Assembly (NCBI RefSeq): GCF_021654795.1
Contig: NZ_AP025344.1
Location: forward strand, 4,216,501-4,280,500
Length of the DNA: 64,000 nucleotides
Source: Paenibacillus dendritiformis
Lineage (GTDB): Bacteria > Bacillota > Bacilli > Paenibacillales > Paenibacillaceae
Direction: 5' to 3'
A model generated the notes under the pieces. That model saw nothing but the letters and a program-made list of their open reading frames with translations, was not told the origin of the DNA and searched no databases. A program made the translations under genes and the position numbers. Below are positions 49,008 through 56,603 of the stretch, one piece after another. Positions within the stretch are counted from its first letter, which is position 1. Every line of letters starts with the position of its first letter.

Positions 49008-49658
49008 TCACGAACCGGCGGCAATGGGGAAAAGCGCGCCCAGAACCATGGCGCCAATAATCGCGCCGCCGGCTATCGGCTTTTTGAAGTAATAAAAAAT
49101 GCCTGCGCCGATCGTCGCGCCGATCCCGACCGGAATCGAGGCCATGACGGCCGATATGACGATGAGCGGCCCCAAGTAACGGCCTGCGGCGTTGCCTGCT
49201 CCCATCATGACGTCCGCGCCGAAGGTGGAATTCGCCGCGTTGATCGTAAATTTGCGGATCATAATAATGACCGAACCGACGAGGGCGCCCAGCCCGGCTC
49301 CCGTTACGAGCGCGAGCGGAAACGAAGTAAGCGGAGCGGTAATGCCGGCCCCGAGCATCAACGCCGGGACGCCGATGCCGATACCCGTCTGCAGCGCGCC
49401 GCCGATATCCAAGATGCCAACGAGCGGTCCCTCGAGAATGCGTGCGAACAAGAAGCTTGCGCCGAAGGCTGCGGCCGCGCCATAACTGCCGCCCTTCATG
49501 CCCGCCTCCAACAGCGCCACAATCGCGATATCGTTGAATGCGCCCACATGATAGACATAATAGAGATGCGTCCCCGCAAAAATGCCGGAAGACAAGCAGG
49601 CGACAAACCAGACGAACGCCCATTCCGAATACCAAAAGCCTTGTTTTACCGTCTCCAC
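49008..49658 (-). CDS. DUF4311 family membrane protein
   Basis: A 216-residue membrane protein with six or more hydrophobic segments, many Gly and Ala (GMKGGSYGAAAAFGASFLFARIL, GGALQTGIGIGVPALMLGAGITAPL, MMGAGNAAGRYLGPLIVISAVMASIPVGIGATIGAGIFYYF). It belongs to the conserved cassette SFCGS-DUF4312-DUF4310-DUF4311 found with PRD regulators and DgaE/DgaF enzymes. It probably forms a permease with the DUF4310 protein. GTG 49658 lies nine bases after GGAGG, one base behind the DUF4310 stop. Function is not established. Confidence 0.8.
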   Translation of the reverse strand: METVKQGFWYSEWAFVWFVACLSSGIFAGTHLYYVYHVGAFNDIAIVALLEAGMKGGSYGAAAAFGASFLFARILEGPLVGILDIGGALQTGIGIGVPALMLGAGITAPLTSFPLALVTGAGLGALVGSVIIMIRKFTINAANSTFGADVMMGAGNAAGRYLGPLIVISAVMASIPVGIGATIGAGIFYYFKKPIAGGAIIGAMVLGALFPIAAGS

Positions 49659-49659
49659 G

Positions 49660-50448
49660 CTAACGAACCTCCGATCCGAAAAATGCATGCAGATCAATAA
49701 GCCACTGCGGAATGTTCTCCACATGCAAGCTGTGGAGGAGTTGAACATCGAAGCCGCGGAAAAAAGCGCTCAATGTGAATAATAGCACAATCGCCGCGAC
49801 CAGCGTCTTCGTAATGCGGTTCCAGCCGCTGTCGTCCAAGCCTTTGCCGACCAGTATCCCCAGCACAAGCCCCGGCACGGCATTGCCCATAATCATGTGA
49901 GCGAATCCGCCGAGCACCGTCGCCCACAAGCCAGGGCGCTTGCCGGCGTCCATTGCCGCGGTCCAGAACACGATCGGCATAATCGGATTAATGAGCCAAT
50001 TTGCCGCCGGGACCAGCACTTGCGTCGCAACGGCTTGCAGCGATGCCGGAATGGCTGCTGCCGTGGAATTCAACAGAGGCACGAGGATAGCGCCGACCAG
50101 CGCTCCGGCATACGCCATTTTCTTCGGATTGTGCAGCGTATCCTCCACATTTTTATTGCGAATCATCAGGAGCGCGGCCGACCAGTTCGGAATGATGCGG
50201 TGATCCACATCCTGCGTCAGTCCGCCCGCGCCGACAACGGACGCCCAGGCGTTGAACAGAAAGCCGAGTCCGAAAGAGAAGTGCGCCACGGGGTCGCCTT
50301 CGCATGCATTCAATTCGCCGAATGTGCGGAACGCTCCCATGCCTTGCACCTTCGGGGCGTGGAACATGCGCGCCGCGCCAGCCCCAACGCCGTACCCGAC
50401 CAACAGGCCGATAATGATCGATTCCACAATAATCGTAACGGTTTCCAT
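49660..50448 (-). CDS. DUF4310 family membrane protein
   Basis: A 262-residue membrane protein: a long N-terminal helix (METVTIIVESIIIGLLVGYGVGAGAARMF), conserved-looking GMGAFRTFGELNACEGDPVAHFSFGLGFLFNAWASVVGAGGLTQDVDHRIIPNWSAALL, and further helices. The charged motif ACEGDPVAHFSFG within the membrane part could be a substrate or ion site. The start is ATG 50448 behind GGGGAGGA; a GTG at 50463 in the same frame overlaps that site. Together with DUF4311 it is the likely permease of the cassette. Confidence 0.8.
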   Translation of the reverse strand: METVTIIVESIIIGLLVGYGVGAGAARMFHAPKVQGMGAFRTFGELNACEGDPVAHFSFGLGFLFNAWASVVGAGGLTQDVDHRIIPNWSAALLMIRNKNVEDTLHNPKKMAYAGALVGAILVPLLNSTAAAIPASLQAVATQVLVPAANWLINPIMPIVFWTAAMDAGKRPGLWATVLGGFAHMIMGNAVPGLVLGILVGKGLDDSGWNRITKTLVAAIVLLFTLSAFFRGFDVQLLHSLHVENIPQWLIDLHAFFGSEVR

Positions 50449-50495
50449 CGGAGTCCTCCCCACTCGGATGTAATGCTTGCAAGCTGATTATCGTC

Positions 50496-50834
50496 CTACC
50501 GAAGATGAAGAATGCGCTGGGGCGGGGACAACGATTCCGTCTGCTGCTCGAACGCGATTTCGTCCAGCTTTACGGCGCGGATTTTAATATGGATGCGAAC
50601 TCGAATCTCGTAGCGCGCCCTTACTCTCGGAAAAAACAGCCCCAAAAAGCGTTCCGTATAGCGGGTCTCCTTTGCCGACAGCACTTCGACATTTTGCGGC
50701 TCAATCTGCAGCAGCACATCGGGAAGCTCCTGCGTGAGCTTCCTCTTCATGGCGGAGAGCGCCTGCTGGAATGCCGCCCCCTTCGAAGCTCCCTTCCCTT
50801 CGATCTCGATCTTCTGCTCCCATACGCGTAACAT
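50496..50834 (-). CDS. DUF4312 family cytoplasmic protein
   Basis: A 112-residue soluble protein with a helix then beta pattern (WEQKIEIEGKGASKGAAFQQALSAMKRKL, VLLQIEPQNVEVLSAKETRYTERFLGLFFPRVRARYEIRVRIHIKIRAVKLDEI). It always accompanies the SFCGS and DUF4310/4311 proteins in this type of cassette, so it is presumably a subunit of the same complex. It starts six bases after the SFCGS gene stop. Biochemical role unknown. Confidence 0.78.
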   Translation of the reverse strand: MLRVWEQKIEIEGKGASKGAAFQQALSAMKRKLTQELPDVLLQIEPQNVEVLSAKETRYTERFLGLFFPRVRARYEIRVRIHIKIRAVKLDEIAFEQQTESLSPPQRILHLR

Positions 50835-50840
50835 CCCGCA

Positions 50841-51206
50841 TCACCCCCTATATTGCTGAATATAGGCTTCTGTCAGCCTTCGGCCCAGTTCCTCCACATC
50901 CATGAAGCCGAAGCCAATCACCTTCTTGCCTTCCCGAATGGCCGTCACGCCCGCATCAATGGAACGCAGGCCGAATTCCATCGGATACTTATATTTCGTG
51001 TTGGCCGTAACCGCTCCGGCTCCCCCGCTGCCGCAGAACGAGATGCCGAAGTCCGCCTGCTCCGCGTGCATCACGTCGCCGACCTTCATGTCCGCCCCGA
51101 CGCCCGGGATCAGGATCGCTTCCCCGCCTGCCGCCTCTACTCCCTTCGCCACTTGCTGTCCTTTGCCCAAGCGATCTCCAATCACGACTTTCACTTTGTT
51201 CCCCAT
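50841..51206 (-). CDS. SFCGS-type glycine-rich protein
   Basis: A 121-residue protein with a Rossmann-like start (NKVKVVIGDRLGKGQQVAKGVEAAGGEAILIPG) and the diagnostic motif ADFGISFCGSGGAGAVTANT, whose single Cys stands in a loop as the phosphorylated Cys does in PTS IIB proteins. The end is FGFMDVEELGRRLTEAYIQQY. Size and fold pattern suggest a IIB-like carrier in a PTS-related transporter, but this is inference. ATG 51206 follows AGAGG; a GTG at 51215 is the alternative. Confidence 0.8.
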   Translation of the reverse strand: MGNKVKVVIGDRLGKGQQVAKGVEAAGGEAILIPGVGADMKVGDVMHAEQADFGISFCGSGGAGAVTANTKYKYPMEFGLRSIDAGVTAIREGKKVIGFGFMDVEELGRRLTEAYIQQYRG

Positions 51207-51221
51207 CGTCTTCACCTCTTC

Positions 51222-51605
51222 TTATTGATTCCTGGCCGCTTCGAAATGAACCGTCAAATAAAAAACTTCCGCATCATCAATCGCTTGCTCCGCGAGTTCC
51301 CCGTACCTTCGCAGCGTGCGGCGACTTAGCTGCGCCAGTTCCGGACTCGCCTCGTCCAACATCGATTCCTCCACCTCGGGCAGTGACTCTTCTCGCTTCC
51401 GTCTGCGCGCGAACCCGAGCAAATGGATGGCAATGACGAGCAGGCGGTCATCCGTCAGCGGCAAACCAATCCCCTCACTCCCTGCCAGCAGGCAGTCAAG
51501 CATCGGCCGCAGCTCTTCCAGTTCGTCCGGATCTGCCTTCGTCTTGGCAGGGATATCATGAAGTATTCGTTCGATTCTGTCCATCTGCTGATCGCTCTCC
51601 ATCAT
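51222..51605 (-). CDS. Small PRD-domain protein
   Basis: A 127-residue helical protein. The segment PLTDDRLLVIAIHLLGFARRRKREESLPEVEESMLDEASPELAQLSRRTLRRYGELAEQAIDDAEVFYLTVHFEAARNQ is one PTS regulation domain, including the His of IAIHLLGF that HPr-type proteins could phosphorylate. There is no DNA- or RNA-binding part. Such stand-alone PRD proteins occur in this cassette type. Its ATG overlaps the end of a frame that continues from the PRD regulator upstream. It probably senses PTS phosphorylation or modulates the large regulator. Confidence 0.75.
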   Translation of the reverse strand: MMESDQQMDRIERILHDIPAKTKADPDELEELRPMLDCLLAGSEGIGLPLTDDRLLVIAIHLLGFARRRKREESLPEVEESMLDEASPELAQLSRRTLRRYGELAEQAIDDAEVFYLTVHFEAARNQ

Positions 51606-51762
51606 TCAAGTTGTCGTTACACGGTTCCAAATATCTGAGAATGGCAAAAACCTCTCCCTCTGAAGCGCTTACATTTCGTTCTCTAAGCATCTGTTCGATC
51701 TCTTTCTTCATCGCCCGCCGCGTTTCATCCAGTATCGGAAGCTCTTTGCTGTCCGCGAAGGA
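51556..51762 (-). pseudogene. C-terminal continuation of the PRD regulator beyond an in-frame TGA
   Basis: Directly after the TGA at 51765-51763 the same frame stays open for 68 codons: SFADSKELPILDETRRAMKK, then EIEQMLRERNVSASEGEVFAILRYLEP. This matches the second half of a PRD (helix, then an S..E.F.I..YL helix), while the first half (LHMMFMVNRAACG) is at the end of the upstream gene. So the last PRD is cut in two by one stop codon, which a single C-to-T change (CGA to TGA) could explain. Confidence 0.6.
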
Positions 51763-53496
51763 TCAGCCGCATGCGGCCCGGTTCACCATGAACATCATGT
51801 GAAGCCGCAGTCCTTCCTCCCGTTCCTCCGACAGATAACGCTTGAAGCGCGCGATGACGGCGCTCGACAATTCATAGCCCGTATAGATCACATCGCGAAT
51901 CCGGCTTTCCAGCTCCGCCTCATGGCAAGGATGCGCCTTCGCTTCGCCGAAGATATGCCCGCTCCCGCCCTCCTTGCTTGACGCGCCGCGGCGCAGCCGG
52001 CCAAGCTGCATGCGAATCGCCTCGATATCCCTGACTCCCGGAATCGAATGGACGACGACGACCGGAACGTCGGCCGATACGGGCAAATTGCTGATGATCA
52101 AATCGACTTCGATGTTCTGCAGCACCTTCTTGACATCCATCACCGAGCAGGTGGCCACGAACCGGATATGCTTCAGCTCGCTCTCGATAACCGTGGTGAG
52201 CAGTTGGGCCGTGCCCCTCCCTGTGCCGCACACGGCCAGCGCTCTCCACCGGTGCTGATCGATCCGGCGCTCATACGCCGTCTGAAAATGCAGCACAATG
52301 TACGCAATATCCGCATCGGTCAGGAAAATCTGATGCTCGCGGAGCACGTTCATGCACGCCGCCTTGACATGCCGGAACATCGTTTTGTATTTCACCATCA
52401 CATCCTTCGCCAGCGGATTCGGATCGGCCACCCCCAAGCTATGCTTCGAGATGCGGCTCGACATATGCGCAAACAGACTGTCCACCAGATCCGGACTCTC
52501 TTGGAACGGGAATTGCATCTCCCGATCCACCTGCCGAATCAGCTCCATCGTGATCCCGTACACATCGGGAAGCGGCTTGTGCCCTCCTCCTTGGACCTGC
52601 GGAGCGGCAAGCCCTTCCGCCTGCAAGCCGATGAACCACACATCGCCGTCCGTCAAGACCAGCGAATAGCGTTCCGACAATGGCTCCAGTCTCGTTCGAA
52701 TAATCGAATGAATCATCAGTCTGGCCTGCGGGGCGTCGGCGCAATCCGCCGGCAGCGGGCAAGCTGAACCGCTTGCCGATCGGCATCTCCGAATGGCAAT
52801 GCACAGCCGGATAAAAACCCCGATCATGACGCGATCGGATAACGTTGCCTCAAGCTCCCGCTCGATATCCTGAACGATGTTCGCGACCAGCACGAACAGC
52901 ATATTCACGTCGGCAACGGACGCAAGCAAGCGATCCAACACATAGACGGCGAATGTGTCCGGCTTCCTCCGCAGCGCAACGCCCTGAACGATTTGCAGCA
53001 TATCGGCTTGATCCAGTTGCCCGTAAATAACGTTTTCCAGTACAATACGCCGCTCCTGCTCGCCAGCCTTCAGCTTGATGCCCCGCCGCGTCCGCTCGAT
53101 CGCAAGCCGATGCTCCGCGAGGAGATTCTCGGCCAGCGCCACATCCGACACAATCGTATTGCGGGTAACATCGTATCGCTTGCAGAACCGCCCGATAGGG
53201 ACGGGTTCATCGGCGAGCAGCAAATCCAGGATGATGCAGGCCGTTCGCTCCCGTTGGCTAATGAAGCCTCCATCACCCGCTTCATCCAATCGGTGAAGCA
53301 GCGCCATCCGCGCCGCCTGGCCGCATTCCAGCCAAATCCCTTTGCTGGGACTTGAATGCAGCGTCATCCCCTGCTCCTTCAACCACATGCGAATCGATTC
53401 CAGATCGTACTTGATCGAGCGCTCGCTCACCTCGTACATGGCGGCCAATTCTTTAATATGGAACGGCGTATTCGCGAACATCAAGGTCTTAAGCAA
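51763..53496 (-). CDS. PRD-containing transcriptional regulator/antiterminator
   Basis: A 577-residue regulator of the BglG/MtlR type. Order: two HTH units (IKELAAMYEVSERSIKYDLESIRMWL; IGRFCKRYDVTRNTIVSDVALAENLL), a central PRD (around 200-420, with DPNPLAKDVMVKYKTMFRHVKAACMNVLREHQIFLTDADIAYIVLHF), an EIIB-GatB-like domain (ALAVCGTGRGTAQLLTTVIESELKHI, Cys in CGTGRG) and the first half of a last PRD (LRLHMMFMVNRAACG), cut by TGA 51765. Start: TTG 53496 is the first standard start, but the codons before it (LSTRSRR) look family-like and a strong AAGGAG lies at 53538-53533; the ATG there is out of frame. So the gene may be damaged at both ends. It should control the HPr/transport operon. Confidence 0.7.
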   Translation of the reverse strand: MLKTLMFANTPFHIKELAAMYEVSERSIKYDLESIRMWLKEQGMTLHSSPSKGIWLECGQAARMALLHRLDEAGDGGFISQRERTACIILDLLLADEPVPIGRFCKRYDVTRNTIVSDVALAENLLAEHRLAIERTRRGIKLKAGEQERRIVLENVIYGQLDQADMLQIVQGVALRRKPDTFAVYVLDRLLASVADVNMLFVLVANIVQDIERELEATLSDRVMIGVFIRLCIAIRRCRSASGSACPLPADCADAPQARLMIHSIIRTRLEPLSERYSLVLTDGDVWFIGLQAEGLAAPQVQGGGHKPLPDVYGITMELIRQVDREMQFPFQESPDLVDSLFAHMSSRISKHSLGVADPNPLAKDVMVKYKTMFRHVKAACMNVLREHQIFLTDADIAYIVLHFQTAYERRIDQHRWRALAVCGTGRGTAQLLTTVIESELKHIRFVATCSVMDVKKVLQNIEVDLIISNLPVSADVPVVVVHSIPGVRDIEAIRMQLGRLRRGASSKEGGSGHIFGEAKAHPCHEAELESRIRDVIYTGYELSSAVIARFKRYLSEEREEGLRLHMMFMVNRAACG

Positions 53497-53563
53497 GCGG
53501 CGAGAACGCGTTGACAGTGTGATACCGCATCACTCCTTATCGCCTGCTAGCGGCACGAATCCA

Positions 53564-53824
53564 TCATGCCTCCAATATCGACTCCAGCACGGCCGCAAGC
53601 GCCTCCACCGCTTCCGCTTCTTGCTCGCCATTCGCTTCCACGATCACCTGATCGCCCTGCTGCAGCGATAATGACAAAATGCCGACAATGCTCTTGGCGT
53701 TCGCCGCCTTCTCGCCTTTAATGAGCCGAATATCGCATGGGAACGCTTTCGCTTCTCTCATTAACGCTCCGGCCGGCCTGGAATGAATCCCGAGCGGATT
53801 CGCGATCGTGACCTGCTTATCCAT
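53564..53824 (-). CDS. HPr-like phosphocarrier protein
   Basis: An 86-residue protein of the HPr family. The phospho-acceptor His14 is in NPLGIHSRPAG, and the regulatory Ser45 is in AKSIVGILSLSL, equivalent to His15 and Ser46 of HPr; the end AEAVEALAAVLE is also usual. Start: ATG 53824 behind AGGAGGGACAC. It is not the general HPr position (next to ptsI), so it is probably a dedicated phosphocarrier for this cassette, handing phosphate to the PRDs and perhaps to the SFCGS protein. First gene of the transport operon. Confidence 0.88.
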   Translation of the reverse strand: MDKQVTIANPLGIHSRPAGALMREAKAFPCDIRLIKGEKAANAKSIVGILSLSLQQGDQVIVEANGEQEAEAVEALAAVLESILEA

Positions 53825-53999
53825 GATGTGTCCCTCCTGTGCGCAGTCTTGATCTACATCAATGAGATCGCAACCGCCGCGATATGTTCTTATTCCCTGC
53901 TTTAACGGTATCGTACATTCAGGACGCTGCCAAGATACAACCTCTTGCACTGTTCATCGGGAGGCAAATTGATCATCTCCCGAGAGGGGCGGACAGCAA

Positions 54000-54056
54000 A
54001 AAGACAGAAGCCGCTCCGTCCGCGCTGCCCGATGGCAGCACGAAGAGCGGCTTCTG
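54000..54056 (-). terminator. Intrinsic terminator of the dga-type enzyme operon
   Basis: On the minus strand CAGAAGCCGCTC (54056-54045) pairs perfectly with GAGCGGCTTCTG (54016-54005), followed by TCTTTTT. It separates the enzyme operon from the HPr/transport operon. Confidence 0.8.
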
Positions 54057-54098
54057 CCTGGCCCCATCATTCGCCCAAGGCGTGCAGCGCAAGCCCTG

Positions 54099-54812
54099 TT
54101 AGCCGTCGTAATTCACGACATAAGAATGAAGAGCCGTATGGTAATACCCTACGCTATATTCGATCAGCGTGCCGTTCACGTCATAAGAATAGCGGGAACG
54201 CCGCAGGAGCGGCACGTCCGCTCCTACGCCAAGCACCGCCCTGGCCGCGGGCGGCGCCGTCGCTACGGCGAACTCATCCTTATACTGGCCGAGTTCGATA
54301 TCCTGCTCCTCCAGCCATTCATACAGCGACTGCCCGTCCAGTTCCGACAGATCGAGCGCTCCGGCCTGATGCGACAAATAATGAGTAAAGTGGATATACG
54401 GCGAACCGTCCAGATCATAGACCCGCTCGATGCATAGGCAGCTCGCCCCGAACAAGCGGCAAGGAGCGGTTCCCTCCTCGGCGCGGATGACTTCCGCCCT
54501 TATGACCCGCTTATGAATCCGATGGCCCTCCTCGACCAAAATTTCCGTAAACCGCTTCCACTTGGACAGCTTCGAGGCGGATGTATTGCGAATGACCTTG
54601 GTGCCTTTCCCGCTGCCCTTCTCTACATACCCTTCCTGCACCAGTTCAATGATGGCGTTGCGCACCGTTATTTTGCTGACCTGGAATTCTTCTTCCAGCT
54701 GAGGCTCTGACGGAATATTCGTGCCGAGCGGATAGACGCCATGCAAAATGCGCTCGCGCAAAATATTGCTTACTTGTACATACAAAGGACGTTTGTTCCG
54801 TGACCGTTTCAA
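54099..54812 (-). CDS. GntR-family regulator (HutC/UTRA type)
   Basis: A 237-residue repressor. The N-terminal winged helix is RPLYVQVSNILRERILHGVYPLGTNIPSEPQLEEEFQVSKITVRNAIIELVQEGYVEKGSGKGTKVI. From about 90 the UTRA effector domain follows (CIERVYDLDGSPYIHFTHYLSHQ, LLRRSRYSYDVNGTLIEYSVGYYHTALHSYVV). The effector should be a sugar acid or phosphosugar of the pathway. Start: TTG 54812 after GGCGGGAC; longer frames overlap the kinase gene. Likely operators are the two palindromes at 58854-58920. Confidence 0.88.
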   Translation of the reverse strand: MKRSRNKRPLYVQVSNILRERILHGVYPLGTNIPSEPQLEEEFQVSKITVRNAIIELVQEGYVEKGSGKGTKVIRNTSASKLSKWKRFTEILVEEGHRIHKRVIRAEVIRAEEGTAPCRLFGASCLCIERVYDLDGSPYIHFTHYLSHQAGALDLSELDGQSLYEWLEEQDIELGQYKDEFAVATAPPAARAVLGVGADVPLLRRSRYSYDVNGTLIEYSVGYYHTALHSYVVNYDG

Positions 54813-54850
54813 GACTACGTCCCGCCTTTCCCTTACTTGCTTGCTTCCTT

Positions 54851-55879
54851 TTACCTCTCGACGTCGATCCCGGACTCTTCCATCGCCCGCATCACTTCCT
54901 GCTCGGCCGCCATCGGCGTATCGCCTTCGATCGTATGCGCAAGCATGCTGGAAGCGGCAGCGAACCTTACCGTCCGTTCCGGCGGGAAGCCGCGGAATTC
55001 GCCATGCAGGATGCCGCACGTATAGGCATCCCCCGCGCCAATCCGATCATGCACCGCGAACGTTAACGGTTCGGAATAATAGAAGGAGTCCCGCTTATAC
55101 AAAAAGCCCTGCAGCGAATGCGTCTGACTGTCCACAATCGTGCGATGGGTGCCGGCGATGACGGAAATATTATACTGCTTGGCCACCTGGGGAATCAATT
55201 CCTCCGCCTGTTCCCGCCGTCCGGCCTTCCCGCTCTTCATGTTCAGCGTCAGCATCGCATCCTTTTCGTTCATCATGACGATATCCGCAAGCTGCAGCAT
55301 CTCCTCATAATGGGGCTTGGCCTTCCCATGCCCGCCTTCCCCCCAATGCGCCGGGCGGTAGTTGCAGTCGAAGATGACGAGCCCTCCCGCAGCCTTGACG
55401 GCGGCGGCCAATGCCTTCATATGGCGGCGGACGCCATCGTTCATCGCCAGCGCAATGCCGCACAGATGAACGGCGTCGATCCCGTTCGCGATATCGGCAT
55501 ACGGATACGCATCTTCCGGAGCGGTATTGAAGCTGCTTCCCAGCCGCTCCGTATAGGTGACCCTCCCCGGGCGCGCCCCGAACCCCTTTTCGAAGAAGTA
55601 CATCCCCAAATAGTTCCCGCCGCGGGCAAGATAAGCCGTGCCGATGCCAAGCTTGCGCAGATGAGCCTCCGCCGCTTCGCCCAGCGGATTGTCCGGCAGC
55701 CTCGATACCAGATACGCCTCATGCCCGAAGCGGGCAAGCTGCGAACTGACGTTGACGCCCGTGCCCGAGAACGAATAATCGAGCCGGCTGGCTTGGCTTA
55801 ACCGCTCCACCCCGGGCACGGTCAAGCGCATCATCACTTCTCCGAAGGCCGCAATCTTTTTGGGAGTCCGATCAGGCAT
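54851..55879 (-). CDS. PfkB-family sugar kinase (KDG kinase-like)
   Basis: A 342-residue ribokinase-fold enzyme. It starts KKIAAFGEVMMRLTVPG, has the glycine-rich FSGTGVNVSSQLARFG near the substrate site, FDCNYRPAHWG and NEKDAML in the middle, and the catalytic DRIGAGDAYTCGILHG motif (anion hole, Asp base). The closest look is 2-keto-3-deoxygluconate kinase. With the KDGP aldolase next to it this gives phosphorylation then cleavage. It overlaps the aldolase gene by eight bases. Confidence 0.88.
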   Translation of the reverse strand: MPDRTPKKIAAFGEVMMRLTVPGVERLSQASRLDYSFSGTGVNVSSQLARFGHEAYLVSRLPDNPLGEAAEAHLRKLGIGTAYLARGGNYLGMYFFEKGFGARPGRVTYTERLGSSFNTAPEDAYPYADIANGIDAVHLCGIALAMNDGVRRHMKALAAAVKAAGGLVIFDCNYRPAHWGEGGHGKAKPHYEEMLQLADIVMMNEKDAMLTLNMKSGKAGRREQAEELIPQVAKQYNISVIAGTHRTIVDSQTHSLQGFLYKRDSFYYSEPLTFAVHDRIGAGDAYTCGILHGEFRGFPPERTVRFAAASSMLAHTIEGDTPMAAEQEVMRAMEESGIDVER

Positions 55880-56603
55880 AATAATCGACCCATTTCTTCA
55901 TTGTCGCATACAGGACGCGCATATCCTCAACCTTCGTCTTCCCGGTTGCCTTATCGATGATGGAAGAGTAGACATGCGGAATGACGATCGGCACATTCGC
56001 TTCGAAGTTGTCGAGATCGATTCCGCCGGTCGGCTCCAGCGCAAAGCCTTCTTCGCCGCATGCCTTCGCCACGGCACGCAGCTCGCTCTCGCAAGCAAGT
56101 CCGTCCATCGGAAAAAATTTAAGCGCATTGCCGCCCATATCGCGCGCCAGAGCGATGGCGCTCTTGATCGGAACGATGGCTTGATCCGCGTGTGCGGCGC
56201 TTGCGGGACCCGTTGAAATATTGACATAACCGGCCTGGCCCGTCGGCGAAACCAAGCTGTTGATCCAGGACTCCTTGCCGCCGAGATTGGCGCGGGTCGC
56301 GCCAACGGAAGGGAACACCTGGTTAATATGCGTCCCGCCGTAATGCTTCGCGATCTCCGCGACGACCGCCGCTTGGCGATTGTCGCCGGCGCCGAGCCCG
56401 ATCGACACGGCCTCGTCAATCGCCGCGCCGTATTCCTTCATCGCCTCGACGGCCGCTTCCACCGCCGAATAGTTTTTGGACAGGACGCCGACCAGCACAT
56501 GCCCTTCCGCCGCATCGAACACTTCCTTCGCATTATCTGCGCTGTTGGCGAGCACATTGAGCGCCGCGCGTCCTTTGTACAACCGTTGATCCATCTTAGA
56601 CAT
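55872..56603 (-). CDS. dgaF: KDGP aldolase, DgaF type
   Basis: A 243-residue TIM-barrel aldolase that splits 2-keto-3-deoxygluconate-6-phosphate into pyruvate and glyceraldehyde-3-phosphate. Family-like segments: KGRAALNVLANSADNAKEVFDAAEGHVLVGVLSKNYS, VSIGLGAGDNRQAAVVAEIAKHYGGTHINQVFPSVGATRANLGG, VSPTGQAGYVNISTGPASA, and NALKFFPMDGLACESELRAVAKACGEEGFALEPTGGIDLDNF, in which the Lys of LKFFPM is the probable Schiff-base residue. DgaF follows DgaE in D-glucosaminate use in Salmonella. It overlaps dgaE by eight bases. Confidence 0.88.
   Translation of the reverse strand: MSKMDQRLYKGRAALNVLANSADNAKEVFDAAEGHVLVGVLSKNYSAVEAAVEAMKEYGAAIDEAVSIGLGAGDNRQAAVVAEIAKHYGGTHINQVFPSVGATRANLGGKESWINSLVSPTGQAGYVNISTGPASAAHADQAIVPIKSAIALARDMGGNALKFFPMDGLACESELRAVAKACGEEGFALEPTGGIDLDNFEANVPIVIPHVYSSIIDKATGKTKVEDMRVLYATMKKWVDYYA

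Noticed and set aside
48898..49635. Arg/His-rich 245-codon frame on the minus strand
   Set aside because: Out-of-frame shadow of the DUF4311 gene.
54813..55019. Long N-terminal extension of the GntR regulator
   Set aside because: Arg-rich sequence from another frame of the kinase gene; the winged-helix start fits TTG 54812.
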